Part shown: positions 8,744-20,715 of the stretch, in pieces
Position numbering within the stretch: the first letter of the stretch is position 1
Layout of the letters: each line of letters starts with the position of its first letter
Origin: Achromobacter ruhlandii
GTDB taxonomy: Bacteria > Pseudomonadota > Gammaproteobacteria > Burkholderiales > Burkholderiaceae_B
NCBI RefSeq assembly: GCF_902859695.1
Contig: NZ_CADIJL010000001.1
Location: 372,001-436,000 of the forward strand
Length of the DNA: 64,000 nt
Direction of reading: 5' to 3'
The notes under the pieces: model-generated
The model's input: the letters and a program-made list of their open reading frames with translations, nothing else
Told to the model about the DNA's origin: nothing
Databases searched by the model: none
Made by a program: the position numbers and the translations under genes

Positions 8744-9214
8744 ATGGCCGCCATCGCCGGGCTGGACCGCATCGACCGCCAGATCCTGCGCCTGCTGCAG
8801 CAGGACGCCCAGATCACCAACCTCGATCTGAGCGCGCGCGTGCACCTCAGTCCCGCCGCCTGCCTGCGGCGGGTGGAAAAGCTCAAAGCCGAGGGCATCA
8901 TCAGAAAGACGGTGGCGCTGCTCGAACCGGCCGAGGTCGAGATGGCCACGCTGGTGATCGTCGGCGTGGTGCTGGATCGCTCCACGCCGGAGTCCTTCAC
9001 CGACTTCGAGCAGGCCGCGCGCGGCATCAGCGGCTGCCTCGAGTGCCACCTGGTGGCGGGCGAGTTCGACTACTTCCTGATGCTGCGCATCCGCGACCTG
9101 GAACGCTTCAACAAGCTGCACGCGGGCGAGATCATCAAGCTGCCCGGCGTGCGCCAGATCCGCACTTTTTTCGTGCTGAAAGAGATCCTGTCGACCACCG
9201 AACTGCCGCTCTGA
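8744..9214 (+). CDS. acdR: Lrp/AsnC-family regulator of ACC deaminase
   Basis: This 156-residue protein has an N-terminal winged helix (LDRIDRQILRLLQQDAQI, then a recognition helix around LSPAACLRRVEKLKAEGII) and a C-terminal RAM ligand/oligomerisation domain from about residue 70. Placement directly divergent from acdS and the family match identify it as AcdR, which in studied bacteria activates acdS in response to ACC. It ends at a short stem-loop terminator. A general Lrp function is possible but less likely given the pairing. Confidence 0.9.
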   Translation: MAAIAGLDRIDRQILRLLQQDAQITNLDLSARVHLSPAACLRRVEKLKAEGIIRKTVALLEPAEVEMATLVIVGVVLDRSTPESFTDFEQAARGISGCLECHLVAGEFDYFLMLRIRDLERFNKLHAGEIIKLPGVRQIRTFFVLKEILSTTELPL

Positions 9215-9543
9215 CGAGGCAATTGCGCAACACCTCGCGCACGGATCGAAAAAAATGCCGCAATGCGGCATTTTTCGTTCGCGGGATTTGCGGGCGCGTA
9301 GACGGCGTAATTGCAGGGGTTGCATGGACATTCCAACGCCGCATGAAACCATTCCTGGCGCGCTTTTGCGTCACGCAATCGCAAAAAGACGCCCGTAAAC
9401 TCAAAGGGTTATACTTTCATGCATACGGCTTTCAAGGCTTGTACGCGCCTTCTGCCCCTGCTATCCGCTAAACGGGAAGCCCGTGTCGCGGAAGGTTTTC
9501 CTGCATCGTAATCGAGTGAAGCACTCGTAAAGGTGAAGCGATT
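9215..9543 (+). promoter_or_regulatory. acdR-sucA intergenic region: terminator and sucA promoter region
   Basis: This 329-base gap starts with the acdR terminator (9251-9275). The remainder is probably the leader and promoter of the sucA operon. A TATACT hexamer at 9410-9415 is a candidate -10 element, without a convincing -35 at standard spacing. AAAGGTGAAG just before 9544 is the sucA ribosome binding site. No RNA gene or ORF of note was seen. Confidence 0.5.
9251..9275 (+). terminator. Rho-independent terminator of acdR
   Basis: AAAAATGCCGC, a 3-base loop and GCGGCATTTTT form a perfect 11-base stem ending in five Ts, 36 bases after the acdR stop. Confidence 0.85.
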
Positions 9544-12411
9544 ATGTCTTCGGAAATAGAATCCCTATCCACGTCTTACTTGTTTGGGGGAAACGCCCCC
9601 TACGTTGAGGAGCTTTACGAAGCCTACCTCGACAACCCCGGTTCGGTACCTGACAACTGGCGCGAATACTTCGACCAGCTGCAGCACGCTCCCGCCACCG
9701 ATGGCCAGGAATCCACCCGCGACCAGGCCCACGCTCCCATCGTCGAATCGTTCGCCCAGCGCGCCAAGGCCAATGCCTTCGTGCAACGCGCCGCCGAACC
9801 CGACCTGAGCGTCGCCTCCAAGCAAGTCTCGGTGCAATCGCTGATCGCCGCCTACCGCTCGCTCGGTTCGCGCTGGGCCGACCTGGATCCGCTCAAGCGC
9901 CAGGAACGTCCGCCGATCCCCGAACTCGATCCGGCCTTCTACGGCCTGACCGAAGCCGACCTGGACCAGACCTACTCGGCCACCAACACCTACTTCACGA
10001 CCGCCAGCACCATGACGCTGCGCGACATCCTGAAGGCGCTGCGCGACACCTACTGCCGCAGCATCGGTGCCGAATTCACGCATATCTCCGACCCCGCCGC
10101 CAAGCGCTGGATCCAGGAACGCCTGGAAACCACGCTGGGCGCGCCGACCTACACGGCCGAAGAAAAGCGCCACATCCTGCAGCAGCTGACCGAGTCCGAA
10201 GGCCTCGAGCGTTTCCTGCACACCAAGTACGTCGGCCAAAAGCGCTTCTCGCTGGAAGGCGGCGAAAGCTTCATCGCCTCGATGGACGAAGTGGTGAACC
10301 ACGCCGGTGAAAATGGCGTCCAGGAAATCGTGGTCGGCATGGCCCACCGCGGCCGCCTGAACCTGCTCGTGAACATCATGGGCAAGATGCCCGGCGACCT
10401 GTTCGCCGAGTTCGAAGGCAAGCACGCCGAAGGCCTGACCGACGGCGACGTGAAGTACCACAACGGCTTCTCGAGCGACCTGTCGACCCGTGGCGGTCCG
10501 GTGCACCTGTCGCTGGCGTTCAACCCGTCCCACCTGGAAATCGTCAACCCCGTGGTCGAAGGCAGCGCGCGCGCTCGCCAGGAACGCCGCGGCGACGCCG
10601 AAGGCAAGCAAGTGCTGCCGGTGCTGGTGCACGGCGACGCGGCCTTCGCCGGCCAGGGCGTGGTGATGGAAACCCTGAACCTGGCCCAGACCCGCGGCTA
10701 TGGCACGGGCGGCACGCTGCACATCGTCATCAACAACCAGATCGGCTTCACCACGTCGGATCCGCGCGACTCGCGTTCCACGCTGTATTGCACCGACGTC
10801 GTCAAGATGATCGAAGCGCCGGTGTTCCACGTCAACGGCGACGATCCCGAAGCCGTCGTGTTCGTGACCAAGCTGGCCCTGGACTACCGCCTGCAATTCC
10901 GCCACGACGTCGTGGTCGACATCGTCTGCTTCCGCAAGCTGGGCCACAACGAGCAGGACACCCCGTCGCTGACGCAGCCGCTGATGTACAAGCGCATCGG
11001 CCATCACCCCGGCACGCGCAAGCTGTACGCCGACAAGCTGACCACGCAGGGCGTGCTGTCCGAAGGCGAAGCCGATCAACTGGTGAAGGACTACCGCCAG
11101 CTGATGGAAGACGGCCAGCGCACCATCGAACCGGTGCTGACCGACTACAAGAGCAAGTACGCGATCGACTGGTCGCCGTTCCTGGGCGCCAAGTGGACCG
11201 ACCAGGCCGACACCGCCGTGCCGCTGGCCGAGCTCAAGCGCATCGGCGAGCGCATCACCACGGTGCCGGAAGGCTTCACGGTGCACCCGCTGGTCGCCAA
11301 ACTGCTGAACGACCGCCGCACCATGGCCAAGGGCGAAATGAACCTGGACTGGGGCATGGGCGAACACCTGGCCTTTGCCACCCTGGTGTCGTCGGGCTAC
11401 GCCATCCGCATCACCGGCCAGGACTCGGGCCGTGGCACGTTCACGCACCGCCATGCCGTGCTGCACGACCAGAACCGCGAGCGCTGGAACGACGGCACCT
11501 ACATTCCGCTGCAGAACGTCTCGGAAGGCCAGGCCCCGTTCACCGTGATCGATTCGGTGCTGTCCGAAGAAGCCGTGCTGGGCTTCGAATACGGCTACTC
11601 GAGCGCCGAACCCAACACGCTGACCATCTGGGAAGGCCAGTTCGGTGACTTCGTCAACGGCGCCCAGGTCGTGATCGACCAGTTCATCAGCTCCGGCGAA
11701 GCCAAGTGGGGCCGCCAGTCGGGCCTGACCCTGATGCTGCCGCACGGCTACGAAGGCCAGGGCCCCGAGCACTCGTCGGGCCGCATCGAGCGCTTCCTGC
11801 AGCTGTGCGCCGACAACAACATGCAAGTGATCCAGCCGACCTCGGCCTCGCAGATCTTCCATGTGCTGCGCCGCCAGATGATCCGTCCGTTCCGCAAGCC
11901 GCTGGTGCTGTTCACGCCCAAGTCGCTGCTGCGCAACAAGGACGCCGGCTCGCCCCTGACCGAACTGGCCGGCGGCAGCTTCCGCCCGGTGATCGGCGAG
12001 GTCGACGAGGCCATCGACGCCGCCAAGGTCAAGCGCGTGCTGGCTTGCTCGGGCAAGGTCTACTACGATCTGGTCAATGCCCGCCGTGAACGTGGCGCCG
12101 ACAACGTCGCCATCGTCCGCGTCGAGCAGTTGTACCCGTTCGCGCACAAGTCGTTCGAAGCCGAACTGCGCAAGTACCCGAAGGCCACCGAAGTGATCTG
12201 GGTCCAGGACGAGCCGCAGAACCAGGGCCCGTGGTTCTACGTTCAGCATCACGTGTACGAGAACATGGTCGAAGGCCAGAAGCTGGGCTACGCCGGTCGC
12301 GCCGCGTCGGCTTCGCCGGCCGTGGGCTACCTGGCCAAGCACCAGGAGCAGCAGAAGGCGCTGATCGAAGCGGCTTTCGCGCCCAAGTTCAAGGCCATGC
12401 TGACCAAGTAA
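9544..12411 (+). CDS. sucA: 2-oxoglutarate dehydrogenase E1 component
   Basis: This 955-residue thiamine-diphosphate enzyme decarboxylates 2-oxoglutarate and succinylates the lipoyl group of SucB in the TCA cycle. Family marks are the N-terminal [79 protein letters not shown] and the C-terminal [17 protein letters not shown]. Length is normal for the family. It is the first gene of sucA-sucB-lpdA. The start follows AAAGGTGAAGCG. Confidence 0.98.
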   Translation: MSSEIESLSTSYLFGGNAPYVEELYEAYLDNPGSVPDNWREYFDQLQHAPATDGQESTRDQAHAPIVESFAQRAKANAFVQRAAEPDLSVASKQVSVQSLIAAYRSLGSRWADLDPLKRQERPPIPELDPAFYGLTEADLDQTYSATNTYFTTASTMTLRDILKALRDTYCRSIGAEFTHISDPAAKRWIQERLETTLGAPTYTAEEKRHILQQLTESEGLERFLHTKYVGQKRFSLEGGESFIASMDEVVNHAGENGVQEIVVGMAHRGRLNLLVNIMGKMPGDLFAEFEGKHAEGLTDGDVKYHNGFSSDLSTRGGPVHLSLAFNPSHLEIVNPVVEGSARARQERRGDAEGKQVLPVLVHGDAAFAGQGVVMETLNLAQTRGYGTGGTLHIVINNQIGFTTSDPRDSRSTLYCTDVVKMIEAPVFHVNGDDPEAVVFVTKLALDYRLQFRHDVVVDIVCFRKLGHNEQDTPSLTQPLMYKRIGHHPGTRKLYADKLTTQGVLSEGEADQLVKDYRQLMEDGQRTIEPVLTDYKSKYAIDWSPFLGAKWTDQADTAVPLAELKRIGERITTVPEGFTVHPLVAKLLNDRRTMAKGEMNLDWGMGEHLAFATLVSSGYAIRITGQDSGRGTFTHRHAVLHDQNRERWNDGTYIPLQNVSEGQAPFTVIDSVLSEEAVLGFEYGYSSAEPNTLTIWEGQFGDFVNGAQVVIDQFISSGEAKWGRQSGLTLMLPHGYEGQGPEHSSGRIERFLQLCADNNMQVIQPTSASQIFHVLRRQMIRPFRKPLVLFTPKSLLRNKDAGSPLTELAGGSFRPVIGEVDEAIDAAKVKRVLACSGKVYYDLVNARRERGADNVAIVRVEQLYPFAHKSFEAELRKYPKATEVIWVQDEPQNQGPWFYVQHHVYENMVEGQKLGYAGRAASASPAVGYLAKHQEQQKALIEAAFAPKFKAMLTK

Positions 12412-12514
12412 CCCAACCCGATGCACGCGCGGCGTGCGGCAAGTTGCAGAAATCCGATTTCGAACTTTGCCCGCGCCGCGCGGTCCAGAACACACACTCT
12501 ACGGAATAAACAAA

Positions 12515-13747
12515 ATGGCTATCACCGACGTCGTCGTCCCCCAACTCTCCGAATCCGTTTCCGAAGCGACCCTGCTGACCTGGAAGAAGCAGCCCGGCGC
12601 TGCCGTCGAAGCGGACGAAATCCTGATCGAAGTCGAGACCGACAAGGTCGTGCTGGAAGTGCCGGCCCCCGCCTCGGGCGTGCTGGCTGAAATCGTCAAG
12701 GGCGATGGCAGCACCGTGACCTCGGGCGAAGTCCTGGCCCGTATCGACACCGCCGGCAAGGCCGCCGCCACCCCGGCCACCGCCCCCGCCGCCGAAGCGC
12801 CCAAGGCCGCCGCGCAAGCCGCCGCCGCCCCGGCCGCTCCCGCCTCGACCGCCGCCGCCGGCGTGGCTTCGCCCGCCGCCGCCAAGATCCTCGCCGAAAA
12901 GGGCGTGGACGCCGCCAACGTGGCCGGCACCGGCCGTGACGGCCGCGTCACCAAGGGCGACGCCCTGAACGCCAGCGCCCCCGCCGCCAAGGCCGCCCCG
13001 GCCAAGGCCCCGGCCGCCCCCGCCCCGACCACGCTGTCGCTGGACGGCCGTCCGGAACAGCGCGTGCCGATGAGCCGCCTGCGCGCTCGCATCGCCGAGC
13101 GCCTGCTGCAATCGCAACAGGAAAACGCGATCCTGACCACGTTCAACGAAGTGAACATGCAAGCGGTCATCGATCTGCGCAACAAGTACAAGGACAAGTT
13201 CGAGAAAGAGCACGGCATCAAGCTGGGCTTCATGTCGTTCTTCGTCAAGGCCGCCGTTGCCGCGCTGAAGAAGTTCCCGCTGATCAACGCCTCGATCGAC
13301 GGCAAGGACATCATCTACCACGGCTACTTCGACATCGGTATCGCTGTCGGCAGCCCGCGTGGCCTGGTGGTGCCGATCCTGCGCAACGCCGACCAGCTGT
13401 CCATCGCTGAAATCGAAAAGACCATCGCCGACTTCGGCCGCCGCGCCGCCGACGGCAAGCTGGGCATCGAAGAGATGACCGGCGGCACGTTCTCGATCTC
13501 CAACGGTGGCGTGTTCGGCTCGATGCTGTCGACCCCGATCATCAACCCGCCGCAATCGGCCATCCTGGGCGTGCACGCCACCAAGGATCGCGCCGTGGTG
13601 GAAAACGGCCAGATCGTCATCCGTCCGATGAACTACCTGGCCCTGTCCTACGACCACCGCATCATCGACGGCCGCGAAGCCGTGCTGGGCCTGGTCGCCA
13701 TGAAGGACGCCCTGGAAGATCCGCAGCGCCTGTTGCTGGACCTGTAA
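12515..13747 (+). CDS. sucB: Dihydrolipoyl succinyltransferase, E2 of 2-oxoglutarate dehydrogenase
   Basis: This 410-residue core enzyme transfers the succinyl group from lipoyl-lysine to CoA. An N-terminal lipoyl domain carries Lys44 in [11 protein letters not shown] long Ala/Pro-rich linker (about residues 80-120), a peripheral-subunit binding domain ([14 protein letters not shown]) and a Pro/Ala linker follow. The C-terminal catalytic domain ends with [11 protein letters not shown], holding the catalytic His and Asp. The ATG at 12515 gives the normal [11 protein letters not shown] start. The longer reading frame from 12434 adds an unrelated N-terminus and is rejected. Confidence 0.97.
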   Translation: MAITDVVVPQLSESVSEATLLTWKKQPGAAVEADEILIEVETDKVVLEVPAPASGVLAEIVKGDGSTVTSGEVLARIDTAGKAAATPATAPAAEAPKAAAQAAAAPAAPASTAAAGVASPAAAKILAEKGVDAANVAGTGRDGRVTKGDALNASAPAAKAAPAKAPAAPAPTTLSLDGRPEQRVPMSRLRARIAERLLQSQQENAILTTFNEVNMQAVIDLRNKYKDKFEKEHGIKLGFMSFFVKAAVAALKKFPLINASIDGKDIIYHGYFDIGIAVGSPRGLVVPILRNADQLSIAEIEKTIADFGRRAADGKLGIEEMTGGTFSISNGGVFGSMLSTPIINPPQSAILGVHATKDRAVVENGQIVIRPMNYLALSYDHRIIDGREAVLGLVAMKDALEDPQRLLLDL

Positions 13748-13799
13748 TCTCGGCGCCCTGAGCCCGGCGCCCGCGCGACCTGTGTGTCGGCGGCGCCCG

Positions 13800-13818
13800 G
13801 CCGGCCCCACGGGCCGGC
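13800..13818 (+). other. GC-rich stem-loop between sucB and lpdA
   Basis: GCCGGCCC-CAC-GGGCCGGC is a perfect 8-base stem in the 120-base sucB-lpdA gap. There is no U run after it. It could stabilise upstream mRNA or tune lpdA expression relative to sucAB, which is inference from position. Confidence 0.4.
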
Positions 13819-13867
13819 TCGCGCGGGCCGGGGCGAGTTTCACTCCCTCCTCATTCGCGAGAACACT

Positions 13868-15295
<1,428 letters not shown>

Positions 15296-15322
15296 TCCGC
15301 TACGCTGCGGCTCTGCCAAAGG

Positions 15323-15349
15323 GGGCGGGTTTTCGGACCCGCCCTTTTT
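15323..15349 (+). terminator. Terminator after lpdA
   Basis: GGGCGGGT-TTTCGG-ACCCGCCC forms an 8-base stem followed by five Ts, 27 bases after the lpdA stop. It ends the sucAB-lpdA transcript before zapE. Confidence 0.85.
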
Positions 15350-15369
15350 CTTCTGCCTGTGTCATCTCC

Positions 15370-16461
15370 ATGAACGTCCGCGAATACTACGAACACGCCC
15401 TGGCCGAACGCGGCTACAAGCCCGATGAAGCCCAGAAGAAGGCGATCGACCGGCTGCAGCGCTATTACGACGAGTGGGTCAAGTTCAAGGCGATGCGCTC
15501 GAACGCCCTGAAGAAGCTGCTGAACCGTCCCGATGTGCCGCGTGGCGTCTATCTGTGGGGCGGGGTGGGGCGCGGCAAGAGCTTCCTGATGGACGCCTTC
15601 TATGCCACCGTGCCGGTGGTGCGCAAGACGCGCCTGCACTTTCACGAATTCATGCGCGGCGTGCATCGCGAGCTGGAGGAAGTGAAGGGCATGCAGGATC
15701 CGCTGGACGAAGTGGCCAGGCGCGTGGCCAAGCGCTACCGCCTGATCTGTTTCGACGAGTTCCACGTGTCGGACGTGGCGGATGCGATGATCCTGCACCG
15801 CCTGTTGCTCAAGCTGTTCGAATACGGCACCTCGTTCGTGATGACCTCCAACTACGAGCCGTCGACGCTGTATCCCGACGGCCTGCACCGCGACCGCGTG
15901 CTGCCGGCGATCGAGTTGATCCAGGCGCGCATGGACGTGATGAACGTGGACGCCGGCGTCGATTACCGCCGCCGCTCGCTCGAGCAGGTGCAGTGCTATC
16001 ACACGCCGCTGGACGAGCGCGCGCAACAGGCCTTGCAGCAGGCCTTCGACAGCCTGGCCGACACGCCGCCACAGGAGCCGCTGCTGCATATCGAGCATCG
16101 CGAGATCCGCGCGCTGGCGCTGGCCGGTTCGGTGGTGTGGTTCGACTTCGCCACGCTTTGCGGCGGCCCGCGTTCGCAGAACGATTACCTGGAGCTGGCC
16201 AACCGCTTCCATGCGGTGATCCTGTCCGGCGTGCCACGGATGGGGCCGCGCCAGGCTTCCGAGGCGCGCCGCTTCACCTGGCTGATCGACGTGTTCTACG
16301 ACCATCGCGTCAAGCTGATCATGTCGGCCGAATGCGAGCCGGAAGAGATCTACACCGAAGGCGCGCTGGCCAATGAGTTCCATCGCACGGTGTCGCGCAT
16401 CCTGGAAATGCAGTCGCGCGAATACCTCGAGTCGGAACGCCGCCTGACCGTAACGTTGTAG
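15370..16461 (+). CDS. zapE: Cell division ATPase ZapE (AFG1 family)
   Basis: This 363-residue P-loop ATPase belongs to the AFG1/ZapE family, associated with the FtsZ ring during constriction under stress. The Walker A is GGVGRGKS (64-71), the Walker B region is LICFDEFHVSDVADAM, and MTSNYEPSTLYPDGLHRDR is a typical sensor stretch. Length fits bacterial ZapE (360-380). The gene lies just behind the lpdA terminator, and the sequence upstream of its ATG (GTCATCTCC) has no clear ribosome binding site. Confidence 0.93.
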   Translation: MNVREYYEHALAERGYKPDEAQKKAIDRLQRYYDEWVKFKAMRSNALKKLLNRPDVPRGVYLWGGVGRGKSFLMDAFYATVPVVRKTRLHFHEFMRGVHRELEEVKGMQDPLDEVARRVAKRYRLICFDEFHVSDVADAMILHRLLLKLFEYGTSFVMTSNYEPSTLYPDGLHRDRVLPAIELIQARMDVMNVDAGVDYRRRSLEQVQCYHTPLDERAQQALQQAFDSLADTPPQEPLLHIEHREIRALALAGSVVWFDFATLCGGPRSQNDYLELANRFHAVILSGVPRMGPRQASEARRFTWLIDVFYDHRVKLIMSAECEPEEIYTEGALANEFHRTVSRILEMQSREYLESERRLTVTL

Positions 16462-16519
16462 TTATGCCGCAAGCGTCCGCCCGCGGGGCGGACGTGGCGC
16501 AATTTGCGTCATTTGCATT

Positions 16520-16538
16520 GGTAATGCAAGTCATTATC
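16520..16538 (+). promoter_or_regulatory. Fur box upstream of the FecI-type sigma factor
   Basis: The 19 bases GGTAATGCAAGTCATTATC match the classical 19-base Fur consensus at 15 positions by direct comparison. They sit 43 bases before the GTG of the sigma factor gene, so iron-replete repression of the fecI-fecR-receptor unit is expected. Confidence 0.75.
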
Positions 16539-16581
16539 AATTAACATCCGAAGACTTCTGGTCCCGCGCCGCAGTCTTCCC

Positions 16582-17115
16582 GTGTCTTCCCCCCTCCTTT
16601 CGTCTCCGGCCTCTTGCGCCGATGCGCCCGCCACGCAGGTCGATGGCCTGTACCGGGATCATCGGCCGTGGCTGTTCGGATGGCTGCGCCGCAAGCTCGG
16701 CTGTGCGCATCGCGCCGAAGACCTGGCGCAAGACGTGTTCGTGCGCGTGATCCAGGGCCGCAAGACGGTTCGCGCGACCGAGGCCCGGGCGTTGCTGACC
16801 ACCATCGCCAAGGGGCTGGTGATCGACCACCAGCGCCACGCGGCGTTGGAGCATGCCTATCTGGCTTATCTGGCCGCCTTGCCCGAGGTCCATGCGCCGT
16901 CGCCCGAAACGCAGGCCGAGCAGATGCAGGCCCTGGTGCGGCTCGATCGCCTGCTCGACCGCCTGCCGGCCAAGGCGCGCTCGGCGTTCCTGCTGTCGCA
17001 GCTGGACGGCCTGACCTATCCCGAGATTGCCCAGCGGCTGGGCGTGTCGCTCAGTTCGGTGCAGCAGTACATGGTGCGCGCCATGTCGGCCTGCTATGCC
17101 GCGCTTTATGACTAG
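16582..17115 (+). CDS. FecI-type ECF sigma factor
   Basis: This 177-residue sigma-70 family protein has region 2 near residues 25-90 (AEDLAQDVFVRVI is typical of FecI) and region 4 near 120-175 (LPAKARSAFLLSQLDGLTYP and a helix-turn-helix around YPEIAQRLGVSLSSVQQYM). FecI proteins direct RNA polymerase to a TonB receptor gene when the matching siderophore binds. The GTG at 16582 is the only reasonable in-frame start. It overlaps the fecR-like gene by 8 bases and is preceded by a Fur box. Confidence 0.92.
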   Translation: MSSPLLSSPASCADAPATQVDGLYRDHRPWLFGWLRRKLGCAHRAEDLAQDVFVRVIQGRKTVRATEARALLTTIAKGLVIDHQRHAALEHAYLAYLAALPEVHAPSPETQAEQMQALVRLDRLLDRLPAKARSAFLLSQLDGLTYPEIAQRLGVSLSSVQQYMVRAMSACYAALYD

Positions 17116-18064
17116 CGCCGCCACGCCGCCCGATGCCGTGGTGCGCCAGGCCATCGCCTGGTGGGCGCGCCTGCAGTCGGGCATAGCCGATGCCGGCGAG
17201 CGCGAGGCCTGTCAGGCCTGGCTGGCGCAGGATCCGGCGCATCGCAAGGCGTGGGAGCGGCTGGAAACGATCGGCCGCGATGCGCGCCGCGTGCCGGCGG
17301 CGCTGGCGCATACGGCGCTGGACGGCCCGGCGACGCCCGGCCGCCGCGTGGCCCTGCGCAATTTGCTGACGCTGGCTGGGGTGGGCGTGGCGGGTTGGGC
17401 TGGCTACCGGCATGCGCCGTGGCAGCGCCTGGCCGCCGATGTCAGCACCGGCATCGGCGAACGGCGCGCGGTGGCGGTGGCCGACGGCCTGCACGTCACC
17501 CTGAACAGCGACAGCGCGCTGCGGCTGCGGCGGGCAAGCGGCGCGCGCGGCGTCCTCCTGTTGCGCGGCGAGATCCTGGTCAGCGCGCAGGCGCGACCAG
17601 GCGCCGCCCCGGTGCGCGTGGACACCGGCCATGGTGTGCTGCTGGCGGACAACGCGCGTTTCGACGTGCGCCGCACGCCGGGTGGCGCACAGTTGGGTGT
17701 CTACGAGGGCAGTGTCGCCTTGCTGCGCGATGGCGCGTCGACGCAGGCCGCCGAAGCGGGCGAACGCCTGAGCTACGACGACCTGGGTGGGGTCGAGCGG
17801 CAGGCGGCCGATCCGGATCGCCTGGCCTGGGTCGACGGCCTGGTTGTGGCCAAGGACTGGCGCCTGGACCATTTCGCCGATTACCTGGCGCGCCAGCGAG
17901 TCGGCGTGATCCGGGTGGACCCGGCGGTGGCGGGCCTGCGGCTGTCGGGCGTGTTCCCGCTGGACGACGCCGAGCGCGCGCTCCGGGCGCTGGAGCCGGC
18001 GCTGCCCATCGTGGTGACGCGCCACACACAGTACTGGCTGCAGGTCGGGCCACGCGCGGCCTGA
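17108..18064 (+). CDS. FecR-type anti-sigma / signal transducer
   Basis: This 318-residue protein has an N-terminal cytoplasmic FecR domain (DUF4880-like, AIAWWARLQSG and CQAWLAQDPAHRKAWERLE), a hydrophobic segment around residues 82-96 and a periplasmic FecR domain (GERRAVAVADGLHVTLNSDS, RFDVRRTPGGAQLGVYEGSV). It passes the signal from the outer-membrane receptor to the adjacent sigma factor. The ATG at 17108 overlaps the sigma-factor stop, a translationally coupled pair. The start at 17027 seen in a longer frame lies inside the sigma gene and is rejected. Confidence 0.92.
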   Translation: MTSAATPPDAVVRQAIAWWARLQSGIADAGEREACQAWLAQDPAHRKAWERLETIGRDARRVPAALAHTALDGPATPGRRVALRNLLTLAGVGVAGWAGYRHAPWQRLAADVSTGIGERRAVAVADGLHVTLNSDSALRLRRASGARGVLLLRGEILVSAQARPGAAPVRVDTGHGVLLADNARFDVRRTPGGAQLGVYEGSVALLRDGASTQAAEAGERLSYDDLGGVERQAADPDRLAWVDGLVVAKDWRLDHFADYLARQRVGVIRVDPAVAGLRLSGVFPLDDAERALRALEPALPIVVTRHTQYWLQVGPRAA

Positions 18065-18154
18065 GCGTTACAAATTTCCTGATCAATGCATTGCAGGTTT
18101 TCCTTCCTGGTACGGAAAGGCAGACATAGAGACCTACGTACAAGGGAGTTTTTC

Positions 18155-20656
18155 GTGTCCGCTTCATCTTGCCCGCGCCTGGGCGCATCGTTGACCGCTG
18201 GCCGTCTGGCCGTGCTTGCCGCCACTTGCGCCGGCGCCTGGCTGGCCGCCGCGCCCGCCGCCTGGGCGCAAGCCTCGCCCGCCGCGGCCCAGGCGCCGCG
18301 CACTTATCAGATCGCCGCCGGTCCGTTGGGCGATGCGCTGACTCAATTCGCGCGCAGCGCGGGCGTGGTGCTGTCGTTCGATCCGGCGCAGGTGCGCGGC
18401 CTGCGGTCCGAAGGCCTGAACGGCGCCTATCCGGTGGGCGCCGGCTTCGCCCGCATCCTGGCTGGCAGTGGCCTGCAGGCGCGGGCCCAGGCGGGCAATT
18501 CCTGGACGCTGGTGGCGGCGCCCTCCGGCGACACGCTGACGCTGGCGCCGGTGACGGTGTCGGCCAATTCCCTGAGCGCCTTCGCGCCGACCGTGGGCTA
18601 CGTGGCCGGCGCCAGCGTCAGCGCCACCAAGACCGACACCCCGCTGATCGAGACGCCGCAATCCGTGTCCGTGGTCACGCGCGAGCAGATCGCGGAGCAG
18701 GGCGCGCAGACGTTGAACCAGGTGTTGCGCTACACGCCCGGCGTGGCGACCGAAACGCGCGGCGCGACCGCCACGCGGCTGGACCAGTTCAGCGTGCGCG
18801 GCTTCTCCGCATCGACCTACCTGGACGGCCTGCGTGTGTTCGGCGGGCGCGATGCCTTGCCACAGGTGGACGCCTATCGTCTGGAGCGTGTCGATGTGCT
18901 GAAAGGGCCGGCCTCGGTGATGTACGGGCAGGGCGGCCCCGGCGGCGTGGTCAACCAGGTCAGCAAGCGGCCGCTGGAAGAAGCGCTGCATGAAGTCGAG
19001 CTTCAGGTTGGCAACTACGATTACCGGCGCGCCAACTTCGACTTCGGCGGCCCGCTGGACGCAGAGGGCAAGTACCTGTATCGCCTGGTGGGATCGGGCT
19101 ACATGTCCGACGGCCAGATCGACCACACCAAGGAGCGCCGCTACTTCGTCTCGCCGGCCTTCACCTGGAAGCCCAACGGCGACACCTCGCTCACCGTGCT
19201 GACGAACTTCCAACGCGATCCCGACATGGGGTCGTATGGCGCCGCGCCGCCGATGCGCACGCTGCTGTCGGCGCCGGACGGCATCCGCCTGTCGCCACGC
19301 TACTACGACGGCGACGCCAATTTCGAGAAGAGCGACCGCAAGAGCTATTCGCTCGGCTACGTGCTGGACCACCGTTTCAGCGATGCCCTGAAGGCGACGC
19401 AGAGCCTGCGCTGGACCCATTCCGACGCCAAGTACCGCAGCATCTATGGCGCGTCCAGCCGCTTCTATGGCTACACCGACAGCCGTTACCTGTACCAGCA
19501 GCGTGCCGCGATCGCCACCGATGTCGAGGTCGGCGCCCTGACTATCGACAACAACCTGCAGGCGCGTTTCAACACCGGCGCCTTTGGCCACACCGTGCTG
19601 CTGGGCCTGGACTACCAGCATGTCAAGACCGACACGCTGTCCGGCTTCGGCAGCGCGCCCGCGCTGAATGTGATGAACCCCGACAACCACCAGGACATCC
19701 CGGTGCCGGCGTTTTCCACCGATGCCACCACCACGCAATATCAGACCGGTCTGTACTTACAGGACCAGATCAAGATCGACCGCCTGTCGGTATTGCTGGG
19801 AGGGCGCTACGACTGGTCGCGCAACGTCGGCGAAAGCACCGCCATCGCCACCGGCCGCACCACGCCCTCGTCGTTGCGCGCGCAGGCCTTCACCGGCCGT
19901 TTCGGCGTGATCTACAACTTCGACAACGGCGTGGCGCCGTACTTCAGCTACTCCGAATCGTTCGAGCCGCAGTCGGGCACGGGCTGGAACAACGCGCTGT
20001 TCAAGCCGATCGAGGGCAACCAGTACGAGGTCGGCATCAAGTACCAGCCACCGGGCAGCGCGACCCTGCTGTCGGTGGCCGCCTTCGACATCCGCCGCGA
20101 GAACATGCTGACCACCGACCCGGATCCGACGCACCTGTGCGGCACGTCGAACGCGCGCTGCCAGATCCAGTCGGGCGAATTGCGCACGCAGGGCATCGAG
20201 CTCGAAGCCAAGACCGAACCGCTGCGCGGGCTGACGCTGATGGCGGGCTATTCACTGCTGGACAACGCCTATTCCAAGTCCAACCCCGGCACCACGGGGC
20301 TGAACCTCAAGGGCAAGGCGCCGGTGGGCGTGCCATCGCAGCAGGCTTCGGCCTGGGCCCGCTACCAGTTGCAGGGCGGTCCGCTGGCCGGCCTGGGCGT
20401 GGGCGGCGGCGTGCGCTACATCGGTTCGTCGTACGGGGATGAAGCCAACACCATGAAGGTGCCGTCGGTGACGCTGTTCGACCTGATGCTGGACTACGAC
20501 ATGGGCCGCGTGTCGCCGTCGCTCAAGGGCATGCAGGTGGCGCTAAACGTGCAGAACCTGTTCGACAAGGAATATATCGCGTCGTGCTCGGGCGATTCGT
20601 GGTGCTGGTACGGCTACCAGCGCTCGATCAAGGCCAGCCTGCGTTATCGCTGGTAG
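18155..20656 (+). CDS. TonB-dependent siderophore receptor with N-terminal signalling (STN) domain
   Basis: This roughly 833-residue outer-membrane receptor is of the FecA/FpvA class. A signal peptide ends near AAWAQA. A secretin/TonB STN signalling domain follows (TYQIAAGPLGDALTQFARSA), then the plug (ETPQSVSVVTREQI, VERVDVLKGPASVMYGQGGP-type motif) and a 22-strand barrel ending in the aromatic residue of ASLRYRW. The STN domain fits the FecI-FecR pair upstream. The GTG at 18155 after CAAGGGAG was chosen because it gives a clean signal peptide. The substrate is probably a hydroxamate or similar ferric siderophore, but this is not determined by sequence. Confidence 0.92.
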   Translation: MSASSCPRLGASLTAGRLAVLAATCAGAWLAAAPAAWAQASPAAAQAPRTYQIAAGPLGDALTQFARSAGVVLSFDPAQVRGLRSEGLNGAYPVGAGFARILAGSGLQARAQAGNSWTLVAAPSGDTLTLAPVTVSANSLSAFAPTVGYVAGASVSATKTDTPLIETPQSVSVVTREQIAEQGAQTLNQVLRYTPGVATETRGATATRLDQFSVRGFSASTYLDGLRVFGGRDALPQVDAYRLERVDVLKGPASVMYGQGGPGGVVNQVSKRPLEEALHEVELQVGNYDYRRANFDFGGPLDAEGKYLYRLVGSGYMSDGQIDHTKERRYFVSPAFTWKPNGDTSLTVLTNFQRDPDMGSYGAAPPMRTLLSAPDGIRLSPRYYDGDANFEKSDRKSYSLGYVLDHRFSDALKATQSLRWTHSDAKYRSIYGASSRFYGYTDSRYLYQQRAAIATDVEVGALTIDNNLQARFNTGAFGHTVLLGLDYQHVKTDTLSGFGSAPALNVMNPDNHQDIPVPAFSTDATTTQYQTGLYLQDQIKIDRLSVLLGGRYDWSRNVGESTAIATGRTTPSSLRAQAFTGRFGVIYNFDNGVAPYFSYSESFEPQSGTGWNNALFKPIEGNQYEVGIKYQPPGSATLLSVAAFDIRRENMLTTDPDPTHLCGTSNARCQIQSGELRTQGIELEAKTEPLRGLTLMAGYSLLDNAYSKSNPGTTGLNLKGKAPVGVPSQQASAWARYQLQGGPLAGLGVGGGVRYIGSSYGDEANTMKVPSVTLFDLMLDYDMGRVSPSLKGMQVALNVQNLFDKEYIASCSGDSWCWYGYQRSIKASLRYRW

Positions 20657-20715
20657 ACAGGACGGCCCGTCCGCGGCGCAACCGTGGACGGGCAGGCACG
20701 CAAAGCCTCACGTCG

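Noticed and set aside
9565-12495. 976-codon ORF antisense to sucA
   Set aside because: Long antisense frames are expected in GC-rich genes. The plus-strand frame is SucA over its whole length.
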